DNA from: Augochlora pura
Lineage: Eukaryota; Arthropoda; Insecta; Hymenoptera; Halictidae
DNA length: 64,000 nt
Direction: 5' to 3'
NCBI RefSeq assembly: GCF_028453695.1
Contig: NC_135776.1
Span: 6,456,663-6,520,662, forward strand
The notes beneath the pieces were generated by a model that saw only the letters and a list, made by a program, of their open reading frames with translations, was not told where the DNA came from and searched no databases. A program made the translations under genes and the position numbers. Shown one piece after another: positions 11,257 to 22,479 of this stretch. Each line of letters starts with the position of its first letter. Position 1 is the first letter of the stretch.

Positions 11257-11760
11257 TTAACCCTTTCACGAGTCCGACTCGTCACGGAAACTTCTAATAG
11301 TAAATAATTAAATATTGATGTTATTCTGTTTTTCTTTTTAAATTGGAATAAAATTCTAATCTCTTATCATTTTATAATAATATATTTTCTCTTCGTATTT
11401 AACCCTTTGCGGTCGAATGGCGACTCTCGGGCGCCTCTAAAAATTATCGTGCCACGCTTCGAAATAATCTTTATCAAATTTACTGATATTTAAAAAATTG
11501 TTAAGAGGTATTATCTGTTGTCATAAAATTCAATTTTATAATGTATAAAATGCTCCAGGTTATATAAAATGGAAACAGTGTAAGTCTGAAGAAATATTTT
11601 CGATTTCCAGTTAAAATGGCTCCGGCTGCAAAGGGTTAAGTATACAGGTAAACTCAGGCACGGAATAAACAACAATGTTCCGTTCCTTCTTAGAAATTGT
11701 AACAATTGAAAAATTCCTAATAGCGGTGACTGTGAAGAAGATGGTACGTCAAAGGGTTAA
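11257..11760. mobile_element. second TTAA-bounded element, host of MITE copy 3
   Basis: Outer ends are TTAACCCTTTCACGAGTC (11257) and ACGTCAAAGGGTTAA (ending 11760), both with TTAA. The left arm carries the palindrome ACGAGTCCGACTCGT (11268-11282). Copy 3 of the common MITE sits inside at a TTAA. A homologous left arm in reverse orientation lies at 49134-49331. The ends match only over about 10 bp, so the outer boundary is an inference. Confidence 0.45.
11399..11639 (+). mobile_element. piggyBac-like MITE, copy 3
   Basis: TTAA at 11399-11402 and 11636-11639; ends TTAACCCTTTGCGGTCGA and CCGGCTGCAAAGGGTTAA. With copy 5 it forms a subgroup sharing ATGTATAAAATGCTC and AAGTCTGAAGAAATATTTT in the right arm. 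Confidence 0.85.
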
Positions 11761-12180
11761 AGCATCCTCGTCCCGGCGATGGTTCTAAGATTTCGCCGAG
11801 ATTTACTATGACGTACAGGACGTAATAGTTAACTAATTCTGTTACACGGAAAATTGTACGCCTCGGTCCGGCTCGCCCCGGGCGGACAACAATTCACCCG
11901 CGTTTATGATCCGGGGACTACCTAAACCGCGCAGGCGGCGGCGGAACGTTTCGCTTCGCGCTCGTTACGCGACTTTCACGATCATAAATTATCCGCAGCC
12001 GGTCATAGTGCAATCGAACGTTTCGCAATTTTTTTTTCCTGTCGTACACATCGAGCGCCGATGTTTTTTCGCGCGAACCATGCGGGCTTTCGGGCTTCGT
12101 CTTTCGAAATGACAACGAAGAATGCGTTGGCGATTTGCAATGTCAACCAAAGTGCATTTGTTACGATTTTCGAATGATTT
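11761..12180. other. GC-rich unique block
   Basis: CpG-rich, with GCAGGCGGCGGCGGAACG near 11931. Overlapping frames on both strands (about 11906-12115) are unremarkable. No gene called. Confidence 0.35.
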
Positions 12181-12294
12181 TGAAACGCTGTGCTATTTCA
12201 GAGCTTTGGATTTATTGGATTTCTGGTGATTTTGTTGGGTGGTTTGGTTTGGAGATTGGGAGAAGGATTTGCTAAAGATTTTTAGGCGAAAATA

Positions 12295-12900
12295 GGGAGA
12301 GAAAAGGAAGATTAAAAAGGAAGAATTAATTAAGAGAAGCGAATAATATATTAAAAGAAGCGAAAATACTAGATTAAAAGAAGTGTATGTTAAATTAAAA
12401 GAAACGAGGAATAAATTAAAAGAAGCGAATATTAAATCAAAAGAAGTGAATAATATATTAAAAGAAGCGAAGTATTAAATTAAAAGAATTGAATCTTACA
12501 TTAAAAGAAACGAAGTATAAATCTAAAGTAGCGAATATTAAATTTAAAGAAGTAAATACTAGATTAAAAGAAGTGAATATTAAATTAAAAGAAGCGAATA
12601 CTAGATTAAAATTATTAGACTAAAAGATACTCAATGAAACGAAGCGAAGAATAAATTAAAAGACGCGAATATTAAATTAAAAGAAGGAAATACTAGATTT
12701 AAAAAAGCGAATAATGAATCTAAAAAAAGCAAAGAATAATTAAAAAAGAGCGAACTATAAATTAAAAGAAGAAAATACTATGGAACCAAAAAACTCAAAA
12801 AATAGATTAAAAGAAGATAACAATAAATTGAAAATCGCAGACAGTGTTAAAAGAAATGAACAATAAATTAAAAGAAAGGAAAAGAAATTAAAAATCATAC
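12295..12900. repeat. AAATTAAAAGAAGCGAATATT short-unit array
   Basis: Degenerate 18-25-bp units made of ATTAAAAGAAG plus CGAATA. Preceded by a G/T-rich stretch (12181-12290) and followed by an A/C-rich one (12901-13020). Confidence 0.8.
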
Positions 12901-13020
12901 AATAAATTAATATCTCTGAAGAAAATACAGACATTCACCTGCATCATCCCAGCAATGCACCCTTTCCTCATCAATTACTCAATTTATAAAATTATTAAAT
13001 AATTGCCTATTCAATCTTGA

Positions 13021-13759
13021 TTACACGAGAATTTGCATAAACATTCTCGGTTCCTTAATCAGTTCCTTACCGGCCCAGAAATAAAACGCGCGCCTAAACG
13101 ATGAAAATCGTTCGACGAAGAGAAGTTTTCTCGCTGTAATTGTCCACCGCTGTAATTGTCCACCGTTGTAATTATGCAACGCCATAATTGTCCGCCGATA
13201 GAATTTTCCCGCGACACGCGATCTGATCGCATTGCAACCCCGATATAAAGAGAGAGAAAGAGAGAGAGAGATCGTGTTCTGCGCCGATAAACCGAGCCCG
13301 GTTAAAAGCGCATTATGCTAATTTTCATTTAACATTCTGTTAATTAATTGAACGTTCGCTTTCGTCGAAAACGCGCACGGTTATTTACACGCGGCGGTTG
13401 GCCGGCCAGCGAAATGTTTTTCCGTCGCGTCGGAGATCTCTCTCTCTCTATGCTAAAATTTTGTTGTTTGATCGAGTCGACCAGCGTGAGATCGGGTTTT
13501 CTCCGGCAAAATCGCGTCGCCGACATTGATCCTCTCTCCGCGCGTCATTAATGGAATTGTATCCGCGCCCGCGAACGGACCGGGATAATTTTGCCTCGTG
13601 AAACGGGCAAGCGGCGGCGCGCGCGAGCGCGAGCGCGGGCCAGGGATCGTCGTTTAATACTTTTCGTATTAATTACGCCGACGGTTCGGGAATATTTTCG
13701 AAATTAATTACCCGGTGTATACAATGAGGCGAGAGAGGGAGAGAAAGAGAGAGAGAAAA

Positions 13760-13797
<38 letters not shown>

Positions 13798-13980
13798 GGA
13801 GCGGCGGAATAATTAATATCGGATCGGATGTAAAATGCTCGCGCGATGAAATGAAATCTGATAGGCGGACGAATATGAAGTTGACCGGCTCGCCGGTGAT
13901 ACGCTCGCGCAAGTTGTGTCGTTATGCAATTAGTGGCGTAAATATTAATGCGTGTTTCGGAACGCGGCGTTTAATAAATA
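13021..13980. other. GC-rich block with three (GA/CT) tracts
   Basis: Contains GTAATTGTCCACCGCT-type short repeats (13135-13195), GA tracts at 13247-13270 and 13733-13802, CTCTCTCT at 13438, and CGCGCGAGCGCGAGCGCG at about 13617. Open frames on both strands are uncharacterised; no gene called. Confidence 0.4.
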
Positions 13981-14039
13981 TACGTGTGTCTTGATGGGTG
14001 CATCGTTTCGCAGGTGCATAGTTTGGACGATATTTTAGA

Positions 14040-14470
14040 AGATGGATATTTTGAGGCTTGAATATTTTGGAGGATGTATAGTTTGATAAATTGGTATTTG
14101 AAAGTGCATATTATCAATGTCGTTTAATTTGATAAATTGGTATTTGAAAGTGCATATTATCAATGTCGTTTAATTTGAGAAATGCATATTTTCTATGAAG
14201 TATATTTTGAAAGATGCATATTCCGAAAAATTCATATCCTGTAAAGTGCATATTTTCAACATTATATAATTTGAGAAATGTATAACTTAAAAAGTGCATA
14301 TTCTGAAAAATGCATATTATCAATACTTTGAAAATTGCATTCTTTAAAAAATACGTATCTAAAAAGATGCATACTATCGACGGTACATATTGCAAAAAAT
14401 GCCTACCACAAAAAACGCATACTTTGGAAAATGCATATTTCAAAAGATGCATAGATAATGCATTTATACC
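14040..14470. repeat. AAATGCATATT-type array, ~20-30-bp units
   Basis: ATGCATATT or its variants recurs with GAAAA spacers. The 127-residue minus-strand Phe/Ile/Tyr-rich frame is its translation. ATTTGATAAATTGGTATTTG is duplicated exactly at about 14091 and 14129. Confidence 0.75.
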
Positions 14471-14600
14471 AGAACTTAATAAATCGAACAATAGCAAGCC
14501 GAAACCCTACTAAATCATTCTAATAAATTAACATCTACTTCCTGCATTTTGCAATTAACAATGATAAAATTGATTTAGTATAACAAACTGCAGATTGTTA

Positions 14601-14700
14601 TTCATTTATACTGTACTATATTGATTTATACTGTACTATATTGATTTATACTGTACTATATTCATTTATACTGTACTATATTGATTTACACTGTATATTT
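14601..14700. repeat. 20-bp tandem repeat x5
   Basis: Unit TTGATTTATACTGTACTATA, nearly perfect, with a TTC variant in units 1 and 4. Confidence 0.9.
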
Positions 14701-15179
14701 ATATCGTACACGTGTAATTGATTCGAACACCGATCAACGTTTTTCGAGTGTACTCGATTTTTCTGCGCGCTCTGTTTCTTTTTCTTTTTTTAAATCTATT
14801 TCATGCTGATAGAACTCCGCGCGTTTTTCTGTAACTGCATGTAGCAGTCTATTTAGATATACATCTATGCCGGTGAAGGCGGTCATTTGTATTAATTAGC
14901 CGAGCACTCGATTTCTTCACTCGACCTTGATTGCTATTAAACGATACGTGTTAACTGTCACTGACAGTCTTCGACGACAAACTAGAGGTTTTCAGTTTTT
15001 TTTTATTACAGATCACTCGTGTCTACGCCAATGAGGAATTTATCGAATGTATAGCTTCAGTATAATAAGTGTTCTATAGTATACTGCGAATTAAATGCCG
15101 TTTATTAAGATGTGTAATCGATAGATATAAATTAATGGTAACACTATTAATTCATCTTTCAATGAAGATCGTTTTATTG

Positions 15180-15500
15180 ACTTTTTAAATCAAATATATT
15201 ATTCATTGAATTTGGATTAGTTATATTTTAGTTTCGGTGCTTTATTTTTATTTTAGCTTCTTTTTGTATTTAACATTTTATTTTAATTTATATTTTAATC
15301 GATATGAGTAGCTCATTAAAATTATACTATTTAATGAATGAGATGTTTTAATTGATATTGGTAAATCATTAAACTCATACCATTTAATCGATATTATATT
15401 TTAATGAATATATGTCAATCGTTTAATTTATACTATTTAATCAATACGATATTTCAAACAACGTTGGTAAATCATTAAATTTATAAACGATTTGATCGAT
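15180..15500. repeat. degenerate TAAATCATTAAA array
   Basis: CATTAAA-TATACTATTTAATCGAT-type motifs repeat at about 60-bp spacing. AT-rich, no gene. Confidence 0.5.
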
Positions 15501-15659
15501 GTTACACATATATTATACAAAATATAGGAGTCATTTTATCGAAGCAATTTGCTTAATGTTTGGCAAAAAATCATTGTAATAGTCGAAGGTGTTTCCGGAC
15601 GAATTAAAAAACGGTGCACCTGTACACTTTTCATTGGCCGTCAGGCGTGATTGACGTTC

Positions 15660-15791
15660 GAAAGAAGGAGGCGAGAGGGACAGAGAGGGAACGACAGAAA
15701 GAGAAGAGAAAAATCGTGAATTGAAAAAGAGAGAGAAAGAGAGAGAAAGGAAAAACTTGCGAATATAAAAAGAGCGAGCTAAACAGAGAGG

Positions 15792-15822
<31 letters not shown>

Positions 15823-15870
15823 TAAATAAAAGAGAAAAAGATCGTGTAATAAAAGAAAAAAATCGTGAAT

Positions 15871-15915
<45 letters not shown>

Positions 15916-15997
15916 TTTGTTTGTTAAATAAAAGAGAGAAAAATTCAAAAATAGCGAGAGTCAGAAACTTGAGAATAAAGGGAGAAAGTGAGCCTAG
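15660..15997. repeat. purine-rich region with (GA)n tracts
   Basis: GA dinucleotide runs at 15787-15816 and 15870-15914 within AGAGAAAGAGAGAAAG sequence, leading into an assembly gap. Confidence 0.85.
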
Positions 15998-16097
15998 NNN
16001 NNNNNNNNNNNNNNNNNNNNNNNNNNNNNNNNNNNNNNNNNNNNNNNNNNNNNNNNNNNNNNNNNNNNNNNNNNNNNNNNNNNNNNNNNNNNNNNNN
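15998..16097. other. assembly gap, 100 N
   Basis: Exactly 100 N between purine-rich sequence and a (GA)n run, so the real missing length is probably microsatellite of unknown size. Confidence 0.99.

Positions 16098-16137
<40 letters not shown>
16098..16137. repeat. (GA)n microsatellite at gap edge
   Basis: Perfect GA run directly after the gap. Confidence 0.95.
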
Positions 16138-16139
<2 letters not shown>

Positions 16140-16650
16140 GTGGGGGGAGACTGGCGAATAGAGCGTGGCGTTCCTCGCGATTCGATTGCCTCGTATCGGG
16201 TATTAATCAACGTATGTAATTACGTCGCGTTGCACCGGCGAGTCCGTTCGCTTGTTATTACTGTTATTTGTTCGTCCGGCCGAGGCTCGCAGCCCTGGAG
16301 GATTAAATTCAGGTTGCCTTCTGATTCGCAAGGTCAGTCTCATTCCGTGCTGTCACTCAGTTATCCATTTATATCCGTCCAATCATCCAGAGGTTCTCAC
16401 CGTTCCGAGATACCAGCCGCGCGAGCGCGCGCGCGCCCGCGACGCGAATATATATCTCAATCAACTCTCTGCGCCGGGCCGGCGTTATATTTCTGTGGCT
16501 TTGTTATTAATAGTGTCCTTATTAAGAAAACCGGTGGTGGTACACCTTGATCGTGATGAATGCTGTCTGGTCGAAGACACGATCTCGAACCTAGGCCGTG
16601 TCGCATTTGTCTTCCACGATGCTGCGCGATACGCGCTTATCTCTGATTAT
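16138..16650. other. GC-rich unique block
   Basis: Contains CGCGCGAGCGCGCGCGCGCC at about 16418. A + frame at 16252-16776 starts with Leu-rich residues (MLLLLFVRPAEA) and runs into AT-rich DNA. It has no recognisable domain, and its C-terminal Tyr/Asn/Ile content reflects composition. Not called as a gene, though a spliced transcript with the downstream acceptor at 16906 cannot be excluded. Confidence 0.3.
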
Positions 16651-16906
16651 GTTTTCTACTTTTTTTATTTTGTTGCTAAGCTGTGCTATATTTGCTGCAA
16701 TGTTTTATATAATATTTTAGATATTTTACGTAATATTTTATATAATAATATCTGCTACAAAATAGACACGTTCTAGAACACATTTATTATTTTTGAAGTT
16801 GATAATTAAAATTTCATTGAGTATATTTAGTGGTGTAGTTTAGAATTTATAATTTATTCTTTGTAATATGCAACAACATTTCTAATTTCGTTTTCTATTT
16901 TTCCAG

Positions 16907-16979
16907 GTATGTATACGATGCGGAAGAAGCAATTACGTAGTTTATGGAAATGAGGCGTATCCTCGTATATGAGGAGTGT
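16907..16979 (+). other. candidate recursive-splice site with 73-nt cryptic exon
   Basis: A pyrimidine tract and acceptor TTTTCTATTTTTCCAG is followed at once by the donor-like GTATGT (junction 16906/16907). 73 nt further on, GAGTGT is followed by GTAAGT (donor at 16980). All three frames of the 73 nt contain a stop (TGA, TAG, TGA), so a coding exon is unlikely. The acceptor/donor juxtaposition plus a short downstream exon with its own strong donor matches how recursive-splice exons in long introns are built. Inference from motif only. Confidence 0.35.
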
Positions 16980-17473
16980 GTAAGTTCCAATTGATTGTTG
17001 AAAATAACTATACTTGTTTTTATAGAGCATTTACTCTGACTTTCATAATATAGATTTAAAAATATTTCTTTCATTAAATTTCTACCATAATTGAGACTTT
17101 TGATATAACGGTATTCGAATTAATTTATATTGAACACTTTATATCAAACACATATTCAGTGCTTTTTCAAAAAAAATACTAGTCCATAAATTATTCTAAA
17201 CGAATAAAATATTCTATTATTTCGCACAAATTAAATATGTTCAAAAATACATGCACGATCTAGAATAAAATATCTATTTGACGTTCACTAAAATTAATTA
17301 AGATAAAATATTACTAAAACAAAATAGCACAAGACAAAATCAACCAAAATAATCTAAAACAAACTACAACCATTCAAGACAAAATAAAAATGCAATAACA
17401 CACTAAATCACACTATTAATTTACTGATTAATTACCTATTAATTTACACTAACCATTCGGAATACTATTTCAG

Positions 17474-17556
17474 CAAACTCTGCTTCTAGCCAAGGGTAGA
17501 TCCGTCAGAAACTAGGAAGGGTTGGCAGCGAGATAAGCCAAGGGTGGGTTTTCACG
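17474..17556 (+). other. candidate non-coding exon
   Basis: Upstream are a branch-point-like ACACTAACC (about 17446-17454) and acceptor TACTATTTCAG ending at 17473. A weak donor ACG/GTAAAA follows at 17557. All frames are stopped within 45 nt. It could join the 16907-16979 exon in one + strand non-coding transcript, but chance matches are plausible. Confidence 0.2.
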
Positions 17557-17977
17557 GTAAAAATAAAGGTTGTCCGTAGAATAGGATAGAGAGGGACTCC
17601 TCTCGGTTGAAGAGGATCCCCGGCGTCGATAAGGCGTGAAACTTCGAATGGCCCTCGTTTTGTCATCGTTCGTGGTCGGGGTTGGGGGTTTGTCAGCGCC
17701 GCGTGACACCGCGAAAGATAACCTTCGCAAGAAAGTTCCGTCATTACCCCGGGTAATTGCATCGTTCTTGGTCGCAGCGCGTGTGTACAGGAGAGGACCG
17801 ACGGTCCTTCATCTTGGACGAGGCGACAACGGCGTCTTCGTCATCATTCTCTTCGCCCTCTCTTCGACTCCTTTTCGACTCCGTTTACGTTAATTTTATC
17901 TTTTTTATCTTTGTTTTCGTTACCGTTGACTTCGTTACTTTTCTCTTCGTTATTTTTATCTTTAGTGACTTTGTCTT
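17557..17977. other. GC-rich block then pyrimidine-rich gap edge
   Basis: 17880-17977 is TTT/CTT/GTT-rich (TTCGTTAC, TTTATCTTT). Overlapping frames run into the N gap and cannot be trusted. Confidence 0.35.
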
Positions 17978-18477
17978 NNNNNNNNNNNNNNNNNNNNNNN
18001 NNNNNNNNNNNNNNNNNNNNNNNNNNNNNNNNNNNNNNNNNNNNNNNNNNNNNNNNNNNNNNNNNNNNNNNNNNNNNNNNNNNNNNNNNNNNNNNNNNNN
18101 NNNNNNNNNNNNNNNNNNNNNNNNNNNNNNNNNNNNNNNNNNNNNNNNNNNNNNNNNNNNNNNNNNNNNNNNNNNNNNNNNNNNNNNNNNNNNNNNNNNN
18201 NNNNNNNNNNNNNNNNNNNNNNNNNNNNNNNNNNNNNNNNNNNNNNNNNNNNNNNNNNNNNNNNNNNNNNNNNNNNNNNNNNNNNNNNNNNNNNNNNNNN
18301 NNNNNNNNNNNNNNNNNNNNNNNNNNNNNNNNNNNNNNNNNNNNNNNNNNNNNNNNNNNNNNNNNNNNNNNNNNNNNNNNNNNNNNNNNNNNNNNNNNNN
18401 NNNNNNNNNNNNNNNNNNNNNNNNNNNNNNNNNNNNNNNNNNNNNNNNNNNNNNNNNNNNNNNNNNNNNNNNNNNNN
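17978..18477. other. assembly gap, 500 N
   Basis: Five hundred N. The frames at 17757-18527 on either strand exist only because N codons are not stops. Confidence 0.99.
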
Positions 18478-19088
18478 TGATAAAGAGAAATCACGTTGGC
18501 CACTTTTCCATCTGAAATATTAAACAAATAGCCCCGCGGATCGTGCTCGTTTCGCAGATGGAAAATATTCGAGAAAACGCGTAGAATGGTTTTTATTATA
18601 GCGTTTTAAATGTCTGACCGGCATTTGGGCATTTTTGTACGTCGTGTGTGCGTCACGACGGAACACGTCGAAACGCGGCCGCGCGGCGATTCAACCTCCA
18701 GCCGACCCGCCGTCACTTGTCGCGAATAAATTAACCCGCCTCCCCTCTGACCCCCGTCGCCCCGTCTGATCCAGTTTTGATGGGTTACGCCGCTGTCGAC
18801 CGAGACAAAGCGACGGGGGCAAAAATGCCGCACAGTGTTCGGCCATTATTCGAACAAAATTGTCTCGGGATTGAACCAACGAGCGAAACGTTGTTTCGCT
18901 CTTTACTGTTCGAATTATTCATTTATTCGTTCGACGATTTTTATTATACAATACATTTTATTATTAATACGTCGTGTCACCATGCCCAAATTAACGGTTT
19001 TAAGAGACTTAACTGTACAATTGTTACTGAAATAATAATAACGTGATACGATAATATAATGTAATATATAAAGTGAGAACAGTAGGAG
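18478..19088. other. GC-rich unique block grading to AT-rich
   Basis: CpG-rich to about 18890, then AT-rich. No gene or repeat recognised. Confidence 0.35.
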
Positions 19089-19329
19089 TTAACCCTTTAT
19101 AGTCGAAGCCATTTCAACTTAATAAAAGTAATTTCTCTGACTTATAGTATTTTCATTTTATATAATTATTATTGTATTTATATAATATATGTAATTGATT
19201 CTTGTCGTTCTAATCAACGTAACGTAACCTTGACAATTCTTAAAATACAAACTTTGTTAATTTAGAGATTATTTTGCAACGTGATAATACAGTTTTATGG
19301 TACCTCATTACTCGAGTGCAAAGGGTTAA
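19089..19329 (-). mobile_element. piggyBac-like MITE, copy 4
   Basis: TTAA at 19089-19092 and 19326-19329. It reads in reverse relative to copy 1: left end TTAACCCTTTATAGTCGAAG, right end CTCGAGTGCAAAGGGTTAA. 241 bp with the same AT-rich interior. Confidence 0.85.
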
Positions 19330-19720
19330 ATATAATAATATATAATAGTAATATTAATAAATTAAGTAATACTAATTATATTAATATTTTATTTATATAT
19401 AATAATATATGAATAAAATATTATACTGCACAGCTAAAGTAATCCTAATATAATTATTTGAATAATATGTAAATTACCACAGTCAGGGTTATATAATAAT
19501 ATATAGATAAAATATTATACTATACTGTACAGATAAAGCAACACCAATACAATGAACTGAATTATATATGCATTATTACAGTCAAGGTTATATAATAATA
19601 TATAAGTAAAATTAACTAGATATATATATTACTACAGTCAGGGTTATATAATAATATATAAATAAAATATTATACTGCACAGATAAAATAATACTAATTA
19701 TAAATAACTAATATATACAT
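19330..19720. repeat. TATATAATAATATATA array with CAGTCAGGGTT boxes
   Basis: CAGTCAGGGTTATATAATAA recurs at about 19482, 19579 (AAGG variant) and 19636, each followed by ATATA-AATAAAATATTATACT and GCACAGATAAA. Irregular spacing of 55-100 bp. Confidence 0.65.
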
Positions 19721-19729
19721 TAGTATAGC

Positions 19730-19960
19730 CACCAGAAAAAGGTGGGAACTCGTTCAGAAAATAATGAAAAATCGCCGAAAAAATCGGCGGTCGCCGAAGC
19801 AACAAAAGGGAAACGCCGTATCCATATCGAGCGTGCCCGTATCCTCTCGAAAACCGTAGATTCGCCGGAATAAATTCACGAGGGAGCAAGTGTATCAATT
19901 CGCTCGTTCGCCGGCTCGTTCCGGCGAGGGATTCCTCCGGTCTGCCGTTCTGTCTGTCTA

Positions 19961-19994
<34 letters not shown>

Positions 19995-20350
19995 GCTGTG
20001 CCGATTCTCATGAAAATTCAAGGGAATCCTTGACCCAACTGTGTTCCGTGTCCGTGTCCGTGAGGCCTCTCTCCCGCTGGTTGCATCGTCCCCGGTTCGC
20101 CACGCGGTTTAACCTCCAGACGGAGCACGACGGTGTGTCGTGTCTATCAGATGGCTGTGCTGGTCCGCTGCTCTCTCGCCCCGCTGCTCGGGCCAATGTC
20201 AGTACCCACGACGGCCAAATGTGTGCTCGCTTCTTCGTGTATATCGCTGTACTATCCCGGTTCGTGTACGCGGCGCACTCTTCTCGTTCACGGTCTGATT
20301 CCGACCCGGACGGCGATTCGTTTCCCACATTTTTATTCCCTCGATTTCGC

Positions 20351-20381
<31 letters not shown>

Positions 20382-20674
20382 TCTCTTTCTCTCTCAGCCT
20401 TCTTTTCGTCTTCGAAACGTCTTCCCCCGCCACGGCGAATTTATCATACGCCGGATAGTGCGCGGCCACGGAATTTCTTCGCCACGCGAATTTTATCGCT
20501 CGAAATTCATTTTCGTGGCCGACGGCCAGACCGTGGTGACATCCGGTCTAGGTGGAGGACCCTACCAGCTCGTATCGACGAGAGAGAGAGATTGCTCTTC
20601 GATGTCCGGATAACAAGTGTTGCCGTCTTCGGGCGCGTTACGCTCCGATTATTGATCGAATGACGAGTTTCGAA
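19730..20674. other. GC-rich block with (GT)n and (CT)n
   Basis: (GT)n at 19962-19991 and (CT)n/TTTCTC at 20350-20396. Several overlapping frames on both strands are all unrecognised and carry microsatellite-encoded Ser/Leu or Arg/Glu runs. No gene called. Confidence 0.4.
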
Positions 20675-20886
20675 GAGTTCGACGCATTATGGTTGTATCT
20701 GTGCTATTACCTAGTTGTCTTTGTTTTTGGTTTTGTTTTTATTGTTGTGTAAAGTTGACAATTTTGTTAGTTCAACACATGAGTTCGACACATTATGGTT
20801 GTATCTGTGCTATTACCTAGTTATCTTTCTTTTTTATTTCTTTTTTATTGTTGTGTAAAGTTGACAGTTTTGTTAGTTAAGATTGT
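20675..20886. repeat. 106-bp recent tandem duplication
   Basis: GAGTTCGACGCATTATGGTT at 20675 recurs at 20781 (GAGTTCGACACATTATGGTT). Both copies continue through GTATCTGTGCTATTACCTAG and TTGTGTAAAGTTGACA to TTTTGTTAGTT with few differences. Confidence 0.9.
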
Positions 20887-20899
20887 GGAAGGTGATTTT

Positions 20900-21510
20900 T
20901 TTAAAAATTGTTAAAATACTATTAAATATGCACTGAAATTCGTATTAAAGATATCCTAATATTTCTATTAAAAATACAATAAAGGTCTTATTAAGAATGC
21001 CCCAAAATTCTTATTAAAAATGCACTAAAATTGCTATTAAAAGTATCCTAAAATATCCATTAAAAATATATTATAATTCTTATGAAAAATACATCAAAAT
21101 TTCTATTAAATATATCCTAAAATTCCTATTAAAAATACACTGAAATTCTTCTCAAAAATATTCTAAAATTCCTCTTAAAAATACACTAAAATTCTTATTA
21201 AAAATGCCCCAAAATTCTTATTAAAAATGCACTAAAATTGCTATTAAAAGTATCCTAAAATATCCATTAAAAATATATTATAATTCTTATGAAAAATACA
21301 TCAAAATTTCTATTAAATATATCCTAAAATTCCTTCTTACTTTTAAGAAAAAAAATACACTAAAATTCTTATAAAAATTCCACCAAAATTCCACCAAAAT
21401 TCCTATTAAAAATATCCTAAAATTCCTTCTTACTTTTAAGAAAAAAAATACACTAAAATTCTTATCAAGACTACCCCAAAAATTCCAATTAAAAACACCC
21501 CCAAATTCCT
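20900..21510. repeat. ATTAAAAATACACTAAAATTCTT array with 207-bp duplication
   Basis: Basic unit is about 28-33 bp (ATTCTTATTAAAAATGCACTA). Superimposed is an identical 131-bp block at 20997-21127 and 21204-21334 (offset 207), and a second exact repeat at 93-bp offset (21331 and 21424) carrying the palindromic CTTCTTACTTTTAAG. Confidence 0.85.
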
Positions 21511-21529
21511 CATAAAAATCGCTTCATCT

Positions 21530-22190
21530 CCGTACCGAAACCGTATATATCTCATATTTATAATAATACCGAGTATCCGCGATGCAAAAGAAAGTCCGAA
21601 AAACATCTAACAGCGTGTCTCGATGCTGCGTCAAAAATTCCGCGCGCGACATTCGTCGTCCGCGCGATTAATCCTCTCTCCGTTACGAAAATACGTCGAA
21701 GGGCAGCTTGAAAATTCGCCTAATGCCCGTAACTCGGTTGCTCGCGTTCATCGATCTTCATTCGGCGTTGCGGCCGCCGCGGCTCGTCGCCGATTATCAT
21801 AATATTAGCATCGACGAATTCGTGGAACACGGTGATTTACATTTCTAGAACGGCTTTCGGCTCGTTCCACGTACATCTCCATCGTGGCCCCGGCGTAGTT
21901 TCGCCGACTATATTCAAGGCCGTGGCGAGAACACCGCGCCACGTGGCTGTGACACACGCGATACTCGGGCCCACCGATGAGCCCAGCCGCTTTGCCGAAG
22001 AAAAGAGCCCCTCTCGTTGATACGCGGTGCGTCATCTTCGCGCGACTTTTTGCCGTCGAACGTTTTTGCGACGCCTCGCGCGTCCGCGATTTTAATCGGC
22101 CGCGCGGCTTTAATTGCTCGGTCGGGCCGTGGTTTAAATGGCAAATGGCGCGTAGAAGATGCCGATTCAAATCGGCCGCGTATTTATAGA
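21530..22190. other. GC-rich unique block
   Basis: CpG-rich, with many overlapping short frames on both strands and no splice or domain support. Candidate conserved non-coding DNA only. Confidence 0.35.
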
Positions 22191-22299
22191 AAATTTGTTA
22201 AATTAATGGGAACAGTTTTAAAATAATCAAAATTTCATTTGAGAAATCGTGAAAATATTTCTGCTTCAATTCGCAATATTTTAATTACTTAAATTGTTA

Positions 22300-22450
22300 C
22301 TGTTATTAAATTATATTAAATTGTCTAGGCCATGTCAAGCTTATATCAAACTATATTAAATTGTCAAGGCTATGTCAAGCTTATATCAAACTATATTAAA
22401 TTCTCAAAGCCACGACAAGCTTACATTAAATTATATTAAATTCTCAAAAT
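22300..22450. repeat. 40-bp tandem repeat x3.5
   Basis: GTCAAGCTTATATCAAACTA begins at 22334 and 22374, with a diverged third unit (GACAAGCTTACATTAAATTA). Confidence 0.85.
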
Positions 22451-22479
22451 ATAAAGACAATAAACTCGAGCGAAAAACC

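Noticed and set aside
17757..18527. Frames of 189-252 residues on both strands
   Set aside because: Mostly undefined residues across a 500-N gap.
20008..20663. Overlapping frames of 153-176 residues
   Set aside because: Open on both strands in CpG-rich DNA, include (CT)n products, and no domain is recognisable.
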